Assembly: GCA_022495995.1 (NCBI GenBank)
Contig: JAFEMH010000520.1
Span: 372,001-436,000 of the forward strand
DNA length: 64,000 bases
Reading direction: 5' to 3'
Origin: Adenophora triphylla var. japonica
Taxonomy: Eukaryota; Streptophyta; Magnoliopsida; Asterales; Campanulaceae
The notes below the pieces were generated by a model. It was not told where the DNA came from. It was given only the letters and a program-made list of their open reading frames with translations, and did no database searches. The stretch's first letter is position 1, and each line of letters starts with the position of its first letter. Of the stretch, positions 39,016-51,790 are shown one piece after another. A program made the position numbers and the translations under genes.

Positions 39016-40618
39016 GGTATGAACAAGGAACAATGAGCCTTTTAGTAATCGTGAAATAGTGAGGTATGTGTGCATGTCCACCACATACCATAAGGTAAAA
39101 TATTTCTATTTTGTTTCCTCTTTAGAACCCAAAAGAAGCTTTAAAAGATAATTTTTGGATACATGCCATGCAAGAGGAACTTGAACAATTTGCTAGTAAC
39201 GAAGTTTGGTGTTTAGTACCACGTCCCATTAACACTAATGTAATTGATACAAAATGGATTTTCAAAAATAAATCGAACGAGCAAGGAAATATTGTTCGGA
39301 ACAAAGCCCGTCTCGTGGCTCAAGGTTACACACAAATTACCTTTGCTCCAGTAGCTCGAATTGAATCCATAAGACTCCTCTTGGCAATAGATTGTTATCT
39401 AAAAATTACCTTGTTTCAAATGTATGTTAAAGCTGCCTTTTTAAATGGTTATTTAAAAGAAGAAATTTATGTTGAACAACCAAAAGGAATTGAAGATCCT
39501 CATTTACCAAACCACGTACATAGACTTGATAAAGCCTTATATGGCTTGAAACAAGCTCCACGTGCGTGGTATGGTCGCTTAACCTCTTTCTTACTTGAAT
39601 ATGGTTTTACAAGAGGTGAAGCAGATAGAACTTTATTCATTCTAAGGCATGGAAAAGAAACAGTCATTGTTCAAATCTATATTGATGACATAGTCTATGG
39701 CTCTACTTCTCAAACTTGTTTAAAAGATTTTGTAGAGGCTATGACATCAACATTCGAAATGATCATGATTGGTGAGTTAACATTCTTCTTAGGCTTGCAG
39801 GTGAAACAATCTAGTGAAGGGATATTTATCTCACAAAGCAAGTATGCAAAAAGCTTAGTGAAACGGTTTGGGTTGGAAGGGGCAAAGAGTTCAAAAATCC
39901 CTATGTGTTCATCTCTTAAACTTGGTAGAAACCAAATAGGTGAGGATGTTGATCCTACTTTATATCGTTCCATGATAGGTAGCCTTCTCTATCTCACTTC
40001 TAGTCATCCTGATATCATGTTTAGCGTGTGCGTCTGTGCACGTTATCAAGCCAATCCTAAATTCTCCCACCTTAATTATGTAAAAAAAATTATTAAATAT
40101 GTTTCGAGAATAAGTGAATTAGGGATTTGGATTAGTAAGGATACTAACACCAATTTGATAGGCTTTAGCGACTCGAATTGGGCGGGGGATATGGATGATA
40201 GGAAGAGTACTAGTGGGGGGTGTTTTTACTTGGGTAACAATATAGTTTCATCGTATAGTCGTAAACAAAATTGTGTCTCTCTTTCCACGGCTGAATCTGA
40301 GTATGTTGCAGCCGGTAGTTGTTGCTCATAACTTATTTGGCTAAAACATATGCTAGATGATTATGGCATAGAGAGTAATTCTTTGACTATGTACTGTGAT
40401 AACTTGAGTGCTATCAACATTTCAAAAAACCCTGTTCAGCATTCCCGTACTAACACATAGATATATGTCATCATTTTTTTAGAGATATGGTAGATAAAGG
40501 CCTAATTAACATTGATCATATTGATACTAAGTATCAACTGGCTGACATCTTTACCAAGGCCTTAGACCACGAGAGATTTTCTAGTTTGAAAAGATCTCTT
40601 GGTCTTTGTAATCTCTGA
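39016..40618 (+). pseudogene. SIRE-like RT and RNase H
   Basis: Open from 39168 to 40331: WCLVPRPINTNVIDTKWIFK, NKARLVAQGYTQ, a short deletion removing part of the GIDFDETFAPVAR segment, MYVKAAFLNGYLKEEIYVEQ (Asp of the usual DVKxAF changed to Tyr), [16 protein letters not shown], catalytic IYIDDIV (39676-39696), GELTFFLGLQVKQ, RNase H SDSNWAGDMDDRKSTSGG, STAESEYVAAGS. After a TAA at 40329 the same domain continues ([28 protein letters not shown]) to TGA near 40618. Confidence 0.92.
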
Positions 40619-41870
40619 GTCTGTTTGTCAGTGCTACCCCAGGTGATGTTATCACTCAGGGTAACACTTGTATATTAATGTATTTTCTCTTCTGTTTATT
40701 TAAAAAAAGTGTTTTTATATTCTTTTAATCTGGTTAGCTTAGTTCTGACCGTGGCACATACTGACCTTTTTGTTATGGTAGGTTATTACTTAGGTTAACA
40801 TGTTTGATATCACTCCCCTGCATATGCTTAAAGTGACAAAGTCACTAATCTTTCTTTGTGATAAATAAAAAGGCAAAGGCAATTTTATTCCATACTATTC
40901 TCTCGAGCTCGGGGCACGGTGTTTGCTGCAACGATGTACTCTTGCCAATGAGAATGTATGAGGTGATCTATGCTTAGTATTAGGGACATGGAGTTCGCTA
41001 CTACAGTGTACCCTACTTGAAAGGCATAAATCACTTTATCTTTACACTTGAAATAAAACTCGGGGCACGGAGCTCATTACTACGATGCTTTCTTGTTTAA
41101 AGAAGTGTATTGATCTTTTATAACAAGCAATGCACTTAAAAGAATAAAAAATAGGCTTGTTATGCCTAAAGTGCATGAAAATTGCTCAGCTTGTTATGCC
41201 TGAAATGCTTGAAAATGAAATTATTTATCAAGGGGATTTATATCACATGTATTATCCTAGGTGTTACCATCGTTGCCTTAACACATTAGTGTGTGCTATA
41301 TTAGTTTTTTTTATTTCTTATTTTTGAAATTTGTTGATTAAATTTTTAAAATCTGAAAGTTTTTTTAACTAAAGAGTTTACGATTTTGAAAACGTCTTCA
41401 ACAAGTTTTCTTTATTTTTAGTAAACTGCGTTGACTAACTAATTCTTATTATTTTGATATTTGTGCTCGTCATTTTCGAATATGGTTACAAAAATTTTGT
41501 TTACTTAGTATTGTTTATTTTCGTTTTTACTTAAAAAAAATAATAATTTTTTAAACAGCCAGGCGGTTGTTGTTTTGGGTTGTTTGGATTTATTAAAATG
41601 AGTGGTTAAGATTAATTAGGAGTTTTTTAATGTAGGGATATTGAGAGGATTTATAGGGTTTAAGATGGGATAGGTTTTATCTTGTCACATCAACTTAATA
41701 GCTTTGTTCCCTATCCACTTCTTCCTCTTTAATCTTCATATTTTCTCTCTAACTCTTTTATCTTTCTAACCGCCTCTCTCTCCTCATTTTTAAAACCTCC
41801 CTTTCAGCGTCGTCTCTCTCTCCCAACCTAGGTCAAAATACGCTCTCAAAAAAAATCCCAAAATCCGTCC
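40619..41870 (+). promoter_or_regulatory. Spacer between pol and env-like ORF, possible internal promoter
   Basis: AT-rich non-coding region. It contains three imperfect repeats of a CTCGGGGCACGG / GGACATGGAG unit (40910, 40984, 41060), each followed by ctactac-type sequence. The last 180 bp before the env-like ATG form a pyrimidine-rich leader (ctcttcc, ctctctc, near 41725-41850) with ATTTATAGGG at 41648-41657 as a possible TATA box. Promoter activity is inferred only. Confidence 0.4.
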
Positions 41871-43771
41871 ATGGCTTCTCCATCCAAAACCAACACCGAA
41901 CCCTCAAACACCGACCAAATGGACATCTCGCCTAGTATTGCCCCTAGTGCAACCTCTCGTGTATCCATGGAGACTTCACCCATGATTACACCCACTTCTT
42001 CTCCTCCCATAATGGCCGTAGTTCTAGCTGATGCCCCTGTTTCATCCTTTGATCAAGGCATTTCCAAGGTTACTCTCATCCCAGCCGAACCTAAAGAGAA
42101 GAGGAAAAGAAAAGCTTCATCAGCCAAGTTGTCTCCTCATATTGCTAAGAGGAGGTCCTCCAATCGAATCAGGTCAATAAAGTCCAAGGCGACATCAAAT
42201 ACTACCTCTGATCCGGTTGAAGTTTCAGAAATTTCATTGGAAACGTCATCTCCTCATGTGAGTGACGAGAATTTTAATGTCAACAAAGAGAAGGAACCTT
42301 CTAAGGCTCATTTGATGCCTGGGTGGATGCTGGAGAGGAGGAAACTTTGTCTGATTTTCAGAAGAAAAAGGGCAAGGCCAAAGTTTCAGTGAGTACTACC
42401 AAGGGTGCTACCAAGAAGAAGATATCATTTGAGGTAGCACCTGCTCCCTCTTCTGTTCCTACAAAATCTATTCCTAGTGATCATGAATTTTTTGATGATG
42501 AGTTTATTCATACTGAAGAGGATAATGCTTTTCCAAAACCTTTTCTTACTTAGGAATTTTATAAGGAAAACATGGAGTTTTGGCTTAACAATTTAAGTAA
42601 GAAATTGTTAAAAGAAAAGCATATTGATGAGGACCAGTTAGAAAAAGAAGGGATGGTTCAGTTTTTAAAGGACGAGAATTTCTTCAAGGCAAATAATCAT
42701 GCCTCAGTTTTTGTTGAGAGTGTGGTGAGAAACTTTTTTGCTAACCTACATGCTCATTTGGATAATGAAGGGTCTGAGAAATTTGGAAAAGTCTTTGTGC
42801 GGGATAAGGTTTATTCTTTTACTCCAGCCCTTATTAACAAGGTTCTAGGACTCCCAAATGTAGATGATGAGAGCATTAGGGTTAATAAGGATGAAATGGT
42901 TAAGTTCCTCACCCACAACAAAATCCAGTCCTGGCCTTTAAAGAAAAAGCTTCATACTTCTAGGATTACCTCTCTGTGCTCTGTTCTTTATAAACTTAGC
43001 ATTTTTAATTGGCTCCCTACTACAAATGAACCGATTGTTACCTTGGAGCATGCTAACGTTTTGTACAGATTGGACAAAAATTATAAGATTAACTTTGGAA
43101 GATTAGTGTTCAAACACTTAGCTTCATGGGGTAGAAAGAAAGAAATGAACATTACATTTTTTCCCTATCCTTTTTTGATCTTCAAAGTTTTAATCTTTCA
43201 ATCATTTCCTATTGAAGCCTCAGATACTTTCACCTCTGAACCTGAGTATTATACCATTGATCCTCAATTGAAAAAGGGTAACAGGTATACTAAAGACCTT
43301 CCATGGAAAAAATCTGATGAAAATGTTGATTCTGCTTCTGTTCTTCCTGGTACTACCTCACATGATATCCTAAATGCTTCCACAGGTGTTGCCCTTAATA
43401 CTTTTGCAGGAACTGATGTTGCAAGTATTCTGTCTAATATGATCAATCTTTTGGGCAACACTTCTCCATCAATCTCAAAGACTACAGTGCTGAATTTCTT
43501 GCACAAGCAATCAAGTGCAATTGGAGAACTCGTTGATGGGTTGGTCAAGCTTAAGCAGGCAACTGATACTTTTATTGATGAAATTTCTTCCCAAACAGGG
43601 GGAGGATGTGCTGCTGCTACAGCTTCTAGAGCTGGTTCTACTGCAGGTGCTACCACCAGTGCTGGCCCAAGTGATGGTGGAGGTGATAGGGATGGAGATC
43701 AGGAGGAAGAAGAAGAAGAAGAAGAAGAAGAAGAAGAAGAAGAAGAGGAGTTTGAAGAAGAAGAAAGTTGA
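41871..43771 (+). pseudogene. Env-like / plant-transposon-domain ORF downstream of pol
   Basis: About 630 codons: frame one 41871 to about 42350 (MASPSKTNTEPSNTDQMDIS, Ser/Thr/Pro-rich, basic KRKRKASS cluster), a frameshift near 42330-42390, then frame two with one in-frame TAG at 42551-42553, then open to TGA at 43769. The core has EFWLNNLSKKLLKEK, RNFFANLHAH, VRDKVYSFTPALINKVLGLP and LKKKLHTSRITSLCSVLYKL. This resembles the putative plant transposon-protein domain in the extra 3' ORF of SIRE/Maximus copia elements (called env-like). No signal peptide; a weak hydrophobic stretch FPYPFLIFKVLIF. It ends in a poly-Glu tail coded by a GAA/GAG microsatellite. Confidence 0.75.
43704..43763 (+). 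repeat. GAA/GAG microsatellite coding poly-Glu
   Basis: About 17 consecutive Glu codons, nearly all GAA, at the 3' end of the env-like ORF. Prone to length change. Confidence 0.9.
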
Positions 43772-43875
43772 ATACCTGAAGGTTGTTGAACCTGAAGGTT
43801 GATATTGCCAATACTATGTTGGTGGATTTGATGTGGTGTCCTAAACAATTACTTTTTATTTGGTGATGTGGTTCT

Positions 43876-45329
43876 TGTTGGGTTTCGAGGGTCCATGCGC
43901 AGCGGAATAATGCAAATTAACTCGAAAACCCAGAGCCCTAGGATCCGTTCTAGATGATTAATTAAGAAGTATGAAATAGAATGACCAACCTTGTGTGCTT
44001 TTGTCTTTGATAAACGCGTTCCAACTCCAGATTGTTGATCTTATGAATCCTCGATGAACGATCAATGAATCACGAACGAAAGATCTTGAATAGCGAAGAT
44101 CCTCTATGTGTATCCACGCGATGAACGAACCCTAGAACAATTCTAGGTGGATTGCTAGATCCTTTGATTGAAACTCCTTTCAATCAATGAATAATATGGA
44201 ATTGAATGGTGTTTCGATTCTCAATTCACAATTGGAATCACTCTATTTTGTGTTTCTCTAAACCCAAAACGTGAGTATTACGGCTAGGGCAACCAGGGGT
44301 AAGTATTTATACGTTATAAAACCTTTCCCTTTGCGAAAACCCTAGTTTTAAGTCAATTCCGCGTCAGTCCAGCGCCGATGGGACGAGTCGTCCCCCAGGG
44401 GACGAGTCGTTCCCTGGCACCTAGCTTCTGAATCTGGCATCCCCTTTAAGGGGAATAGTTGGTTCTGGCCTGGGGACGAGTCGTCCCCTGAGAACAAAAA
44501 CTCCATATTCTTCATTTTTGACAATTTGTTCGATGCGTGTGACCCCATAGGACTATATTATGTTGGCAATGAGTTTGATCATATCGATCCTCATAAGACA
44601 TGAGCGGACTCTAGCAAGCCATCATGCCTACCCAAATAATATAATATCAAGTTCGATTTTCCTACATAGAACATATCACAATCCCATTGTCACACGATGT
44701 TATATTGAACATGAGTCATGGTCCACGTCAACTCATATTGTTCAATGCTTTCTCGTTACTAAGTAAATTGATCAATCGAATGTAATTAATCACATTAATT
44801 CATTCGAACATGGCCATGTACAACATCAATCTTACTTAAGAGTGGCCAAGCAAACATCTCTCTTTACGAGGGACAAATTTCCATCTTGACTTATCATTCT
44901 TCCCAACAAGAATCCTATCATGCCAATAATAGCCCTTATTGTTATTCGGTTAAAGACAACGTTAAACTATATCAAACACAATATTCATCGAGTGGAAGAC
45001 GATGATAATCTCAGGTCAAAGGATATCAGTGATATGACTATATGAGATTTAATTATGACATTTGACCATGACATAAATCTCATAATGGGTCAAGTCCAGT
45101 ACCTTGTTCTCCAACAAGTACCCATGAATTTAATGTGCATTCCTATGCATATAATCATCACATGATTATCCATTAAACTTCATACTAGTGCTTCATAAGT
45201 ACTAGGGACACGATTATTACAATAAACATGCAAACATATATAATAATCAAAGTAATAATCTCATATATAAATGAATAATGACATTACAAATAAGTCTATC
45301 TCTATAGGCCTAGGGCACTAACACCTACA
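43876..45329 (-). repeat. Element M 3' LTR
   Basis: Carries palindromes of type GGGGACGAGTCGTCCCC (44379-44485) and, about 65 bp beyond on the minus strand, a TATA box (GTATTTATAC on plus, 44303-44312). Confidence 0.92.
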
Positions 45330-46800
45330 GTCTCCCACTTGCACTAGGCCCAATCATTCATGTATCTTATACCCATGGACCTAACATGACCATCATGTTT
45401 AGCTTGTGGCAAAGGCTTGGTGAGAGAGTCCGAAATGTTGTCATCCGTTGGTACCTTTTGCATATCTTAACGTCTTCCCTTTCACAGATTTCTCGAATGA
45501 GGTGGAAACGTCTCAAAATGTGTTTGGATCGTTGATGTGACCTTGGTTCTTTTGCTTGCACAAATGACACCACAATTGTCACAACAAAGTTCCACTGGAT
45601 TAGTGATACTTGGAACAATTCCAAAACACTAATGAACTTTTGATCCAAACTGCCTTTTCTAGCTACATCATATGTTGCTAAAATTAAGCCTTAGAAGTAG
45701 AATCGGCTACGATTTTCTGCTTGGAACTCTTCCAATAAAATCGAACCTCCAATAAGCATAAACATAAATCCTAATTGCGATTTTAATTAACTTTGTCAGT
45801 TTGGAAGTTAGCATCCGTGTAACCTTTACAACAAGATTAACTTCCAACCTTTCAAATACCAAGAACGTATCCTTAGTTCTTCTTAAGTACTTTAAGGATC
45901 GTCTTGACTGCCATCCAATGGTTCTCACCAGGATCAGATTGGTATCGACTCGTCATGCTCAAAGCATACGAGACGTCGGGTCTAGTACAAATCATGGCAT
46001 ACATGACAGATCCAAATGTCGGAGCATATGGAACTTCATCCATTCTCTTTTGCTCATCAGTTGTCATGGGACACTGAGTCTCGCTAAGAGTAATACCATG
46101 ACCCATTGACAAGTTACCTTTCTTAGAATCATCTAAGAACCTTATCAATATGAGTATTTTGACTCAAACCAACTTATCCTTTTAGATCTATCTCTATAGA
46201 TCTTGATACCAAGGATGTAAGCGGCTTCACCCATATCATTCATTGAGAAACCTTTCCTTGACCAAGACTTGACAGTCTTAAGTGTCGGAACTTTGTTTTC
46301 AATGAGTAATATATCATTGTCATATAACAATAGAAATAATACTATGCTCCCACTGAATTTCATGTATACACAAAGTTCATCTTCGTACTTGATGAAGTCA
46401 AACTCTTTGACCGATTCATCAAAATGAAGATTCCAACCCCTCGAAGCTTGCTTCAACCCATCTTATGGATCTTTGCAACATGCATACTTTATTAGAATTT
46501 CTTGGATCGACAAACCCTTCAGGCTGTATCATGTATACATCCTTAAGTAGGTTTCCGTTAAGAAACGCTGTTTTGACATCCATTTGCCATATCTCATATT
46601 CACAATATGCGATAATGGCAATTGAAACTCTAATAGACTTCGGCATTGTAACGGGCAAAAAGGTTTCAACATAGTCAATACTATGAATTTTCCTAAATCC
46701 CTTTGCTACAATCCTTAGTCTTGAAAGTATACACCTTCCATCCATGTCGGTCTTGAAGACCTACTTGCAGCCTTTAGGTTTTACACCTTCAGGTAGCTCA
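45330..46800 (-). pseudogene. Element M RT and RNase H remnant
   Basis: Minus strand: [40 protein letters not shown] (46510-46580), VCMLQRSI, catalytic box reading YDNDI rather than YVDDI (near 46315), FSMNDMGEAAYILGIKIYRD, then VMYAMICTRPDVSYALSMTS (45960-46020) and decayed RNase H with LRRFHLIREICEREDVKI near 45480-45530. Multiple frameshifts and stops. Confidence 0.85.
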
Positions 46801-49800
46801 ATCAAGTTTCAAACTTGATCATCATACATGGATTGTAATTCGGACTCCATGGTTCCTAATCATTTATCCGAATTAGGAGTGGACATCACCTCTAGATAGT
46901 AAGTGGGATCGTCATTCTCAATGACTTCCACTTTATTACTTTCCGGTATGAGAAATCAACATTTCTCGGATTCGGACTGTAACCTATCCAATCTACGATG
47001 GATTTGTGTAACTTGAACCGGTTCCACAACTCCTTGTGAACTTGGTTCCATCTCTACTCTTGGTTCCATGTTATTTTCAGGTTCTTGAACTCTTCAAGAT
47101 CAATTTTACTCCCACTAGATCCTTTATTGAGAAAACGTTCCTCAAGAAACGAATCATATAGAGCAACAACACTTTGTTCTCATTGCGGTTGTAAAACTAA
47201 TATATGAAATTAACCCTGTCAGATTTGGTGCTAACTTATGAGAGACAAGTCTCTATAAGATTTGCAACCCCAAATCTTCATGAAAGACATTCTTCCATGC
47301 CACATCTCATGTGAGGACTTAGGAACTGATTTAGTTTGGACACAATTCAGTTTAAATGCATCAATTTCTAATGCATATCCTCAAAAGGTAATAGGAAGGT
47401 CAACTTTGACTCATCATCAAACGAACCATGTCTAACAAGGTTCAATTCCTCCTTTCGGACACACCATTCAAAATGGTGTTTCGCATGGAATCAACTATGA
47501 AACAATTTCACAGTTTTAAGATGATTGTCAAACTCTTGGCTCAAATATTTACCACTTCGATCTAATCGAAGTACTTAATAGTTTTGCCAAGATTGTTTTG
47601 TACTTCATTTTGAAATATTCCAAATATCTCAATCAATTCACTTTTGGACTTCATCGGATAGACATAGTCATATGTAGATAAGTCATCAGTGAATATAAAT
47701 GAAATACTGAAATCTTCCCCTAGCAATACTGCTTAATAGTCCATATACATCTCATGTACAAGGACCAATAAGTCACTAGCCCTCCCACTACTCTTAGTGT
47801 AGGGTGGTTTGGTCATTTTACCAAATAAACGAGATTCAAATACCTCAAACGATTCACAATATGAGTCTAAATGTCCATGTTAATGGAATTTAGATTATAC
47901 GTTTCTCATTTATATGACCAAGCCGGCAATGCCATATGAACGTGTTGTTCATATCATTCGGTTTAGATTTCACACTTATATTATAGATATCTTCAATGTT
48001 ATTTTGTATCTTAACATCAAGGATATGAAGACCATTTAATGACATATGCATTACAATAATGCATATCATTAAATAAATATAAGGCTTCTTATTTTCAATA
48101 AGAGAATTATATCCTTCATCATCCTCATAAGAAACAAAATAATACTCCTACTCAAATCCGGAACGTAGTCACACTTGTTCAAAACAAGTACTAGTCCATA
48201 AGGTAAAGTGACTTCATAAGTACCTATGGCTAACGCAGCAACTCTTGCTTCATACCACGCATAGGTTTAATTCACCTTCTTTGAGTAGCTTTCCATTCTT
48301 TATTTCTTGCACATTTAAACAAATATGGGATCTATATCCGGTATCATATACCCAAGAACAAGAAGTCGAAAGGAAAATATCTATCATATAGATATTTGAA
48401 GTAGTAGCAATCAAATTGCCCTTCTTCACTTTTTAGGCCTTCCTTATTAGCCTTGCAACTTTGCTTCCAATGACAATCTAATTGCAATGATAGCAAAATG
48501 CATCCTTTTGAGACACTTTGGGTTTAGCCTCTTAGGCTTTTGCAACTTTTGCCCCAGGTTTAGCAACCTTTGCTTTACCTTCTTTGCCTTCCCTTTTGAA
48601 CCCCTTTCTTGTGTTAACCATTAACACACTTGTGGATTGCTCCTTTTGCATCTCATGCATTAAAAGCCTTCACCACAACATATATCTTTTGTCTAGCTTG
48701 CACTTGGAACATTTCTTTTTGTGCGTTATGTTAGAACAAAAGCAATTTCCACGTGTTCAAGGTTCTTCTTAAGAGCCTTTAAACATGGTGGCAAGTATAG
48801 GGCAAACAACATCATAGAAATCATCTCTATGTTTCTTATGTTGTTCCTTATCTGCCCTTTGCAACGTTTGCAGCTGGTTCAAGCAGAATAGATTCGTCAA
48901 GAACGTACAATTTTGCTTAAGAACACTTCTTGAGCATCTGATCAAATCAGAATCACTTGTACCGTTCCTTTTCGAATTTGTCCTTCATAAGGACGAATCG
49001 CAATAATTAGGATTAATTATAGTTTAATGCTATTTCTACAACAAAAATATGCAACACATATGAACACATATAAGTACCGATTTCATTTAAGAGATTAAAT
49101 AACGTATTTCATAAATACTCCCACTAAATTATATAACCTTCTTATGCAAATATGCATAATATAATTTAATAGGCTAAGACCCAACTTTAATTTAATTTCA
49201 AGTCGGCTATGGCACGACTGCTCAAAATTAAACTAAAAAGGTAGATAACATTTATCAATCATATCTATATATGACTCTTAGATCATTATGAGATTATAGA
49301 CATCATATGTCACATGTTTCAATCTCATCTTATGCCTTAGGCCCAAAACTGTTTTGATAGCCTAATTGAGTTCAACCATGTTAAACGTATAGCAAACACC
49401 GTTTGCTCATCTTGATCATATAAAGATAGAATCAATGTACCTCGCTGTGGCGTAGCCTACATGAAACTATCCGTGTACTCACAAGTGTTTAAACATGGGT
49501 GGCATAAAACAAACTCAAATTACAAAGAAGATTCAAATTTTCATGTTTATCAATTAACATGCCAAGGTTGATTCATGAAACTATATGAGCATAATTATGA
49601 ACATGAAATGATGCAACACAAATCACATTTGGTCAGTAATTACTAGTACGCGGCCACGTGCTCCAAATTTATCCCACACTTCCATCGAAGTGCTTGTGGG
49701 GAAGGTTTTGGTGTCCAGCCAATATACTAAGTAACACTTCACAAATATCCTAGATTAATCACATTAATCATATTAATGAAATTGACATCCCATAATCTAG

Positions 49801-49980
49801 ATTAATCATATTAATCGTATATTTCAATTTCATAATCATGGTATATCATTATATACAATTACTTCACAAGCAAAACTCATACAATTTCACATTCTAGATC
49901 ATGTACATCATGAAAATTAACATAATCACATTATCTAATTATCATGATTTTCTAATATAAACATCATGAACGGGGCTCTG
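46801..49980 (-). pseudogene. Element M gag, protease and integrase remnant
   Basis: Minus-strand translation keeps lineage order but with stops every few dozen codons: linker EPRVEMEPSSQGVVEPVQVT (near 46990-47060), NGVSERRN with stop then TLLDMV (integrase Glu region, near 47430-47460), IWHCRLGHINEKRI (47900-47940), protease WVYDTGYRSHIC (near 48320-48355), and the CYHCN half of the zinc knuckle (near 48490). The gag N-terminal part toward 49900 is not readable as a frame. Confidence 0.75.
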
Positions 49981-49987
49981 ATACCAC

Positions 49988-51442
49988 TGTTGGGTTTCGA
50001 GGGTCCATGCGCAGCGGAATAATGAAAATTAACTCGAAAACCCGGAGCCCTAGGATCCGTTCTAGATGATTAATTAAGAAGTATGAAATAGAATTACCAA
50101 CCTTGTGTGCTTTTGTCTTTGATAAACGCGTTCCAACTCCAGATTGTTGATCTTATGAATCCTCGATGAACGATCAATGAATCACGAACGAAAGATCTTG
50201 AATAGCGAAGATCCTCTATGTGTATCCATGCGATGAACGAACCCTAGAACAATTCTAGGTGGATTGCTAGATCCTTTGATTGAAACTCCTTTCAATCAAT
50301 GAATAATATGGAATTGAATGGTGTTTCGATTCTCAATTCACAATTGGAATCACTCTATTTTGTGTTTCTCTAAACCCAAAACGTGAGTATTACGGCTAGG
50401 GCAACCAGGGGTAAGTATTTATATGTTATAAAACCTTTCCCTTTGCGAAAACCCTAGTTTTAAGTCAATTCCGCATCAGTCCAGCGCCGACGGGATGAGT
50501 CATCCCCCAGGGGACGAGTCGTCCCCTGGCACCTAGCTTCTGAATCTGGCGTCCCCTTTAAGGGGAATAGTTGGTTCTGGCCTGGAGACGAGTCATCCCC
50601 TGAGAACAAAAACTCCATATTCTTCATTTTTTGACAATTCGTTCGATGCGTGTGACCCCATAGGACTATATTATGTTGGCAATGAGTTCGATCACATCGA
50701 TCCTCATAAGACATGAGCGGACTCTAGCAAGCCATCATGCCTACCCAAATAATATAATATCAAGTTCGATTTTCCTACATAGAACATATCACAATCCCAT
50801 TGTCACACGATGTTATATTAAACATGAGTCATGGTCCACGTCAACTCATATTGTTCAATTCTTTCTCGTTACTAAGTAAATTGATCAATCGAATGTAATT
50901 AATCACATTAATTCATTCGGACATGGCCATGTACAACATCAATCTTACTTACGAGTGGCCAAGCAAACATCTCTCTTTACGAGGGACAAATTTCCATCTT
51001 GACTTATCATTCTTCTCAACAAGAATCCTATCATGCCAATAATAGCCCTTATTGTTATCCGGTTAAAGACAACGTTAAACTATATCAAACACAATATTCA
51101 TCGAGTGGAAGACGATGATAATCTCAGGTCAAAGGATATCAATGATATGACTATATGAGATTTAATTATGACATTTGACCATGACATAAATCTCATAATG
51201 GGTCAAGTCCAGTACCTTGTTCTCCAACAAGTACCCATGAATTTAATGTGCATCCCTATGCATATAATCATCACATGATTATCCATTAAACTTCATACTA
51301 GTGCTTCATAATTACTAGGGACACGATTATTACAATAAACATGCAAACATATATAATAATCAAAGTAATAATCTCATATATAAATGAATAATGACATTAT
51401 AAATAAGTCTATCTCTATATGCCTAGGGCACTAACACCTACA
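49988..51442 (-). repeat. Element M 5' LTR
   Basis: Same layout as the other LTR; motif cluster at 50488-50600. One motif has decayed to GGATGAGTCATCCC. Confidence 0.92.
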
Positions 51443-51447
51443 GTTCT

Positions 51448-51790
51448 CTAAAACAATTTACTTTTATTTTGTTTATGTTGGTTGCAAAAACACTTTAATT
51501 GGTAAGTTTAAAACTTTTATCTAGTAGGTTGTTTGCTTGGATGATATTTTGGTACAATGGTTTATGGTTTTAGTTTTTAACTTAGTTTATTTTGAAAACT
51601 TTTTAAGTTTGAAATAAATTAGTTTATTTTGATAAATCAATGTTTAGATTGGCTCCTTGATTAAGGGGGAGTTAATTTTCGTGGAGATGTTATAGTCTGT
51701 TTCTATGTTCTGTTTATCTTGTTATGGACTGACAAATTGCAGGTAAGCAGCACATTAGGTTTGAGAAGAAATATCCAACTAAGGGGGAGA
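51448..51790 (+). other. 3' end of the SIRE-like internal region with polypurine tract
   Basis: AT-rich untranslated sequence resuming after element M. Contains GATTAAGGGGGAG at 51659-51671 and the terminal polypurine tract AAGGGGGAGAT (51780-51790). Confidence 0.75.

Larger units (their letters stand above)
43876..51442 (-). mobile_element. Ty1/copia element M, complete but coding-dead, nested in the SIRE-like element
   Basis: LTRs 43876-45329 (1,454 bp) and 49988-51442 (1,455 bp), TGTTGGG...ACCTACA, exact target duplication GTTCT (43871-43875 and 51443-51447). The plus-strand CTCTGATACCAC before the right LTR is the complement of the initiator tRNA-Met primer site, giving minus orientation. 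Polypurine tract AAGTGGGAGAC at 45330. LTRs differ at about 27 positions by eye (under 2 percent). The internal region retains gag-knuckle, protease, integrase, RT and RNase H blocks but has stops throughout. Confidence 0.94.
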
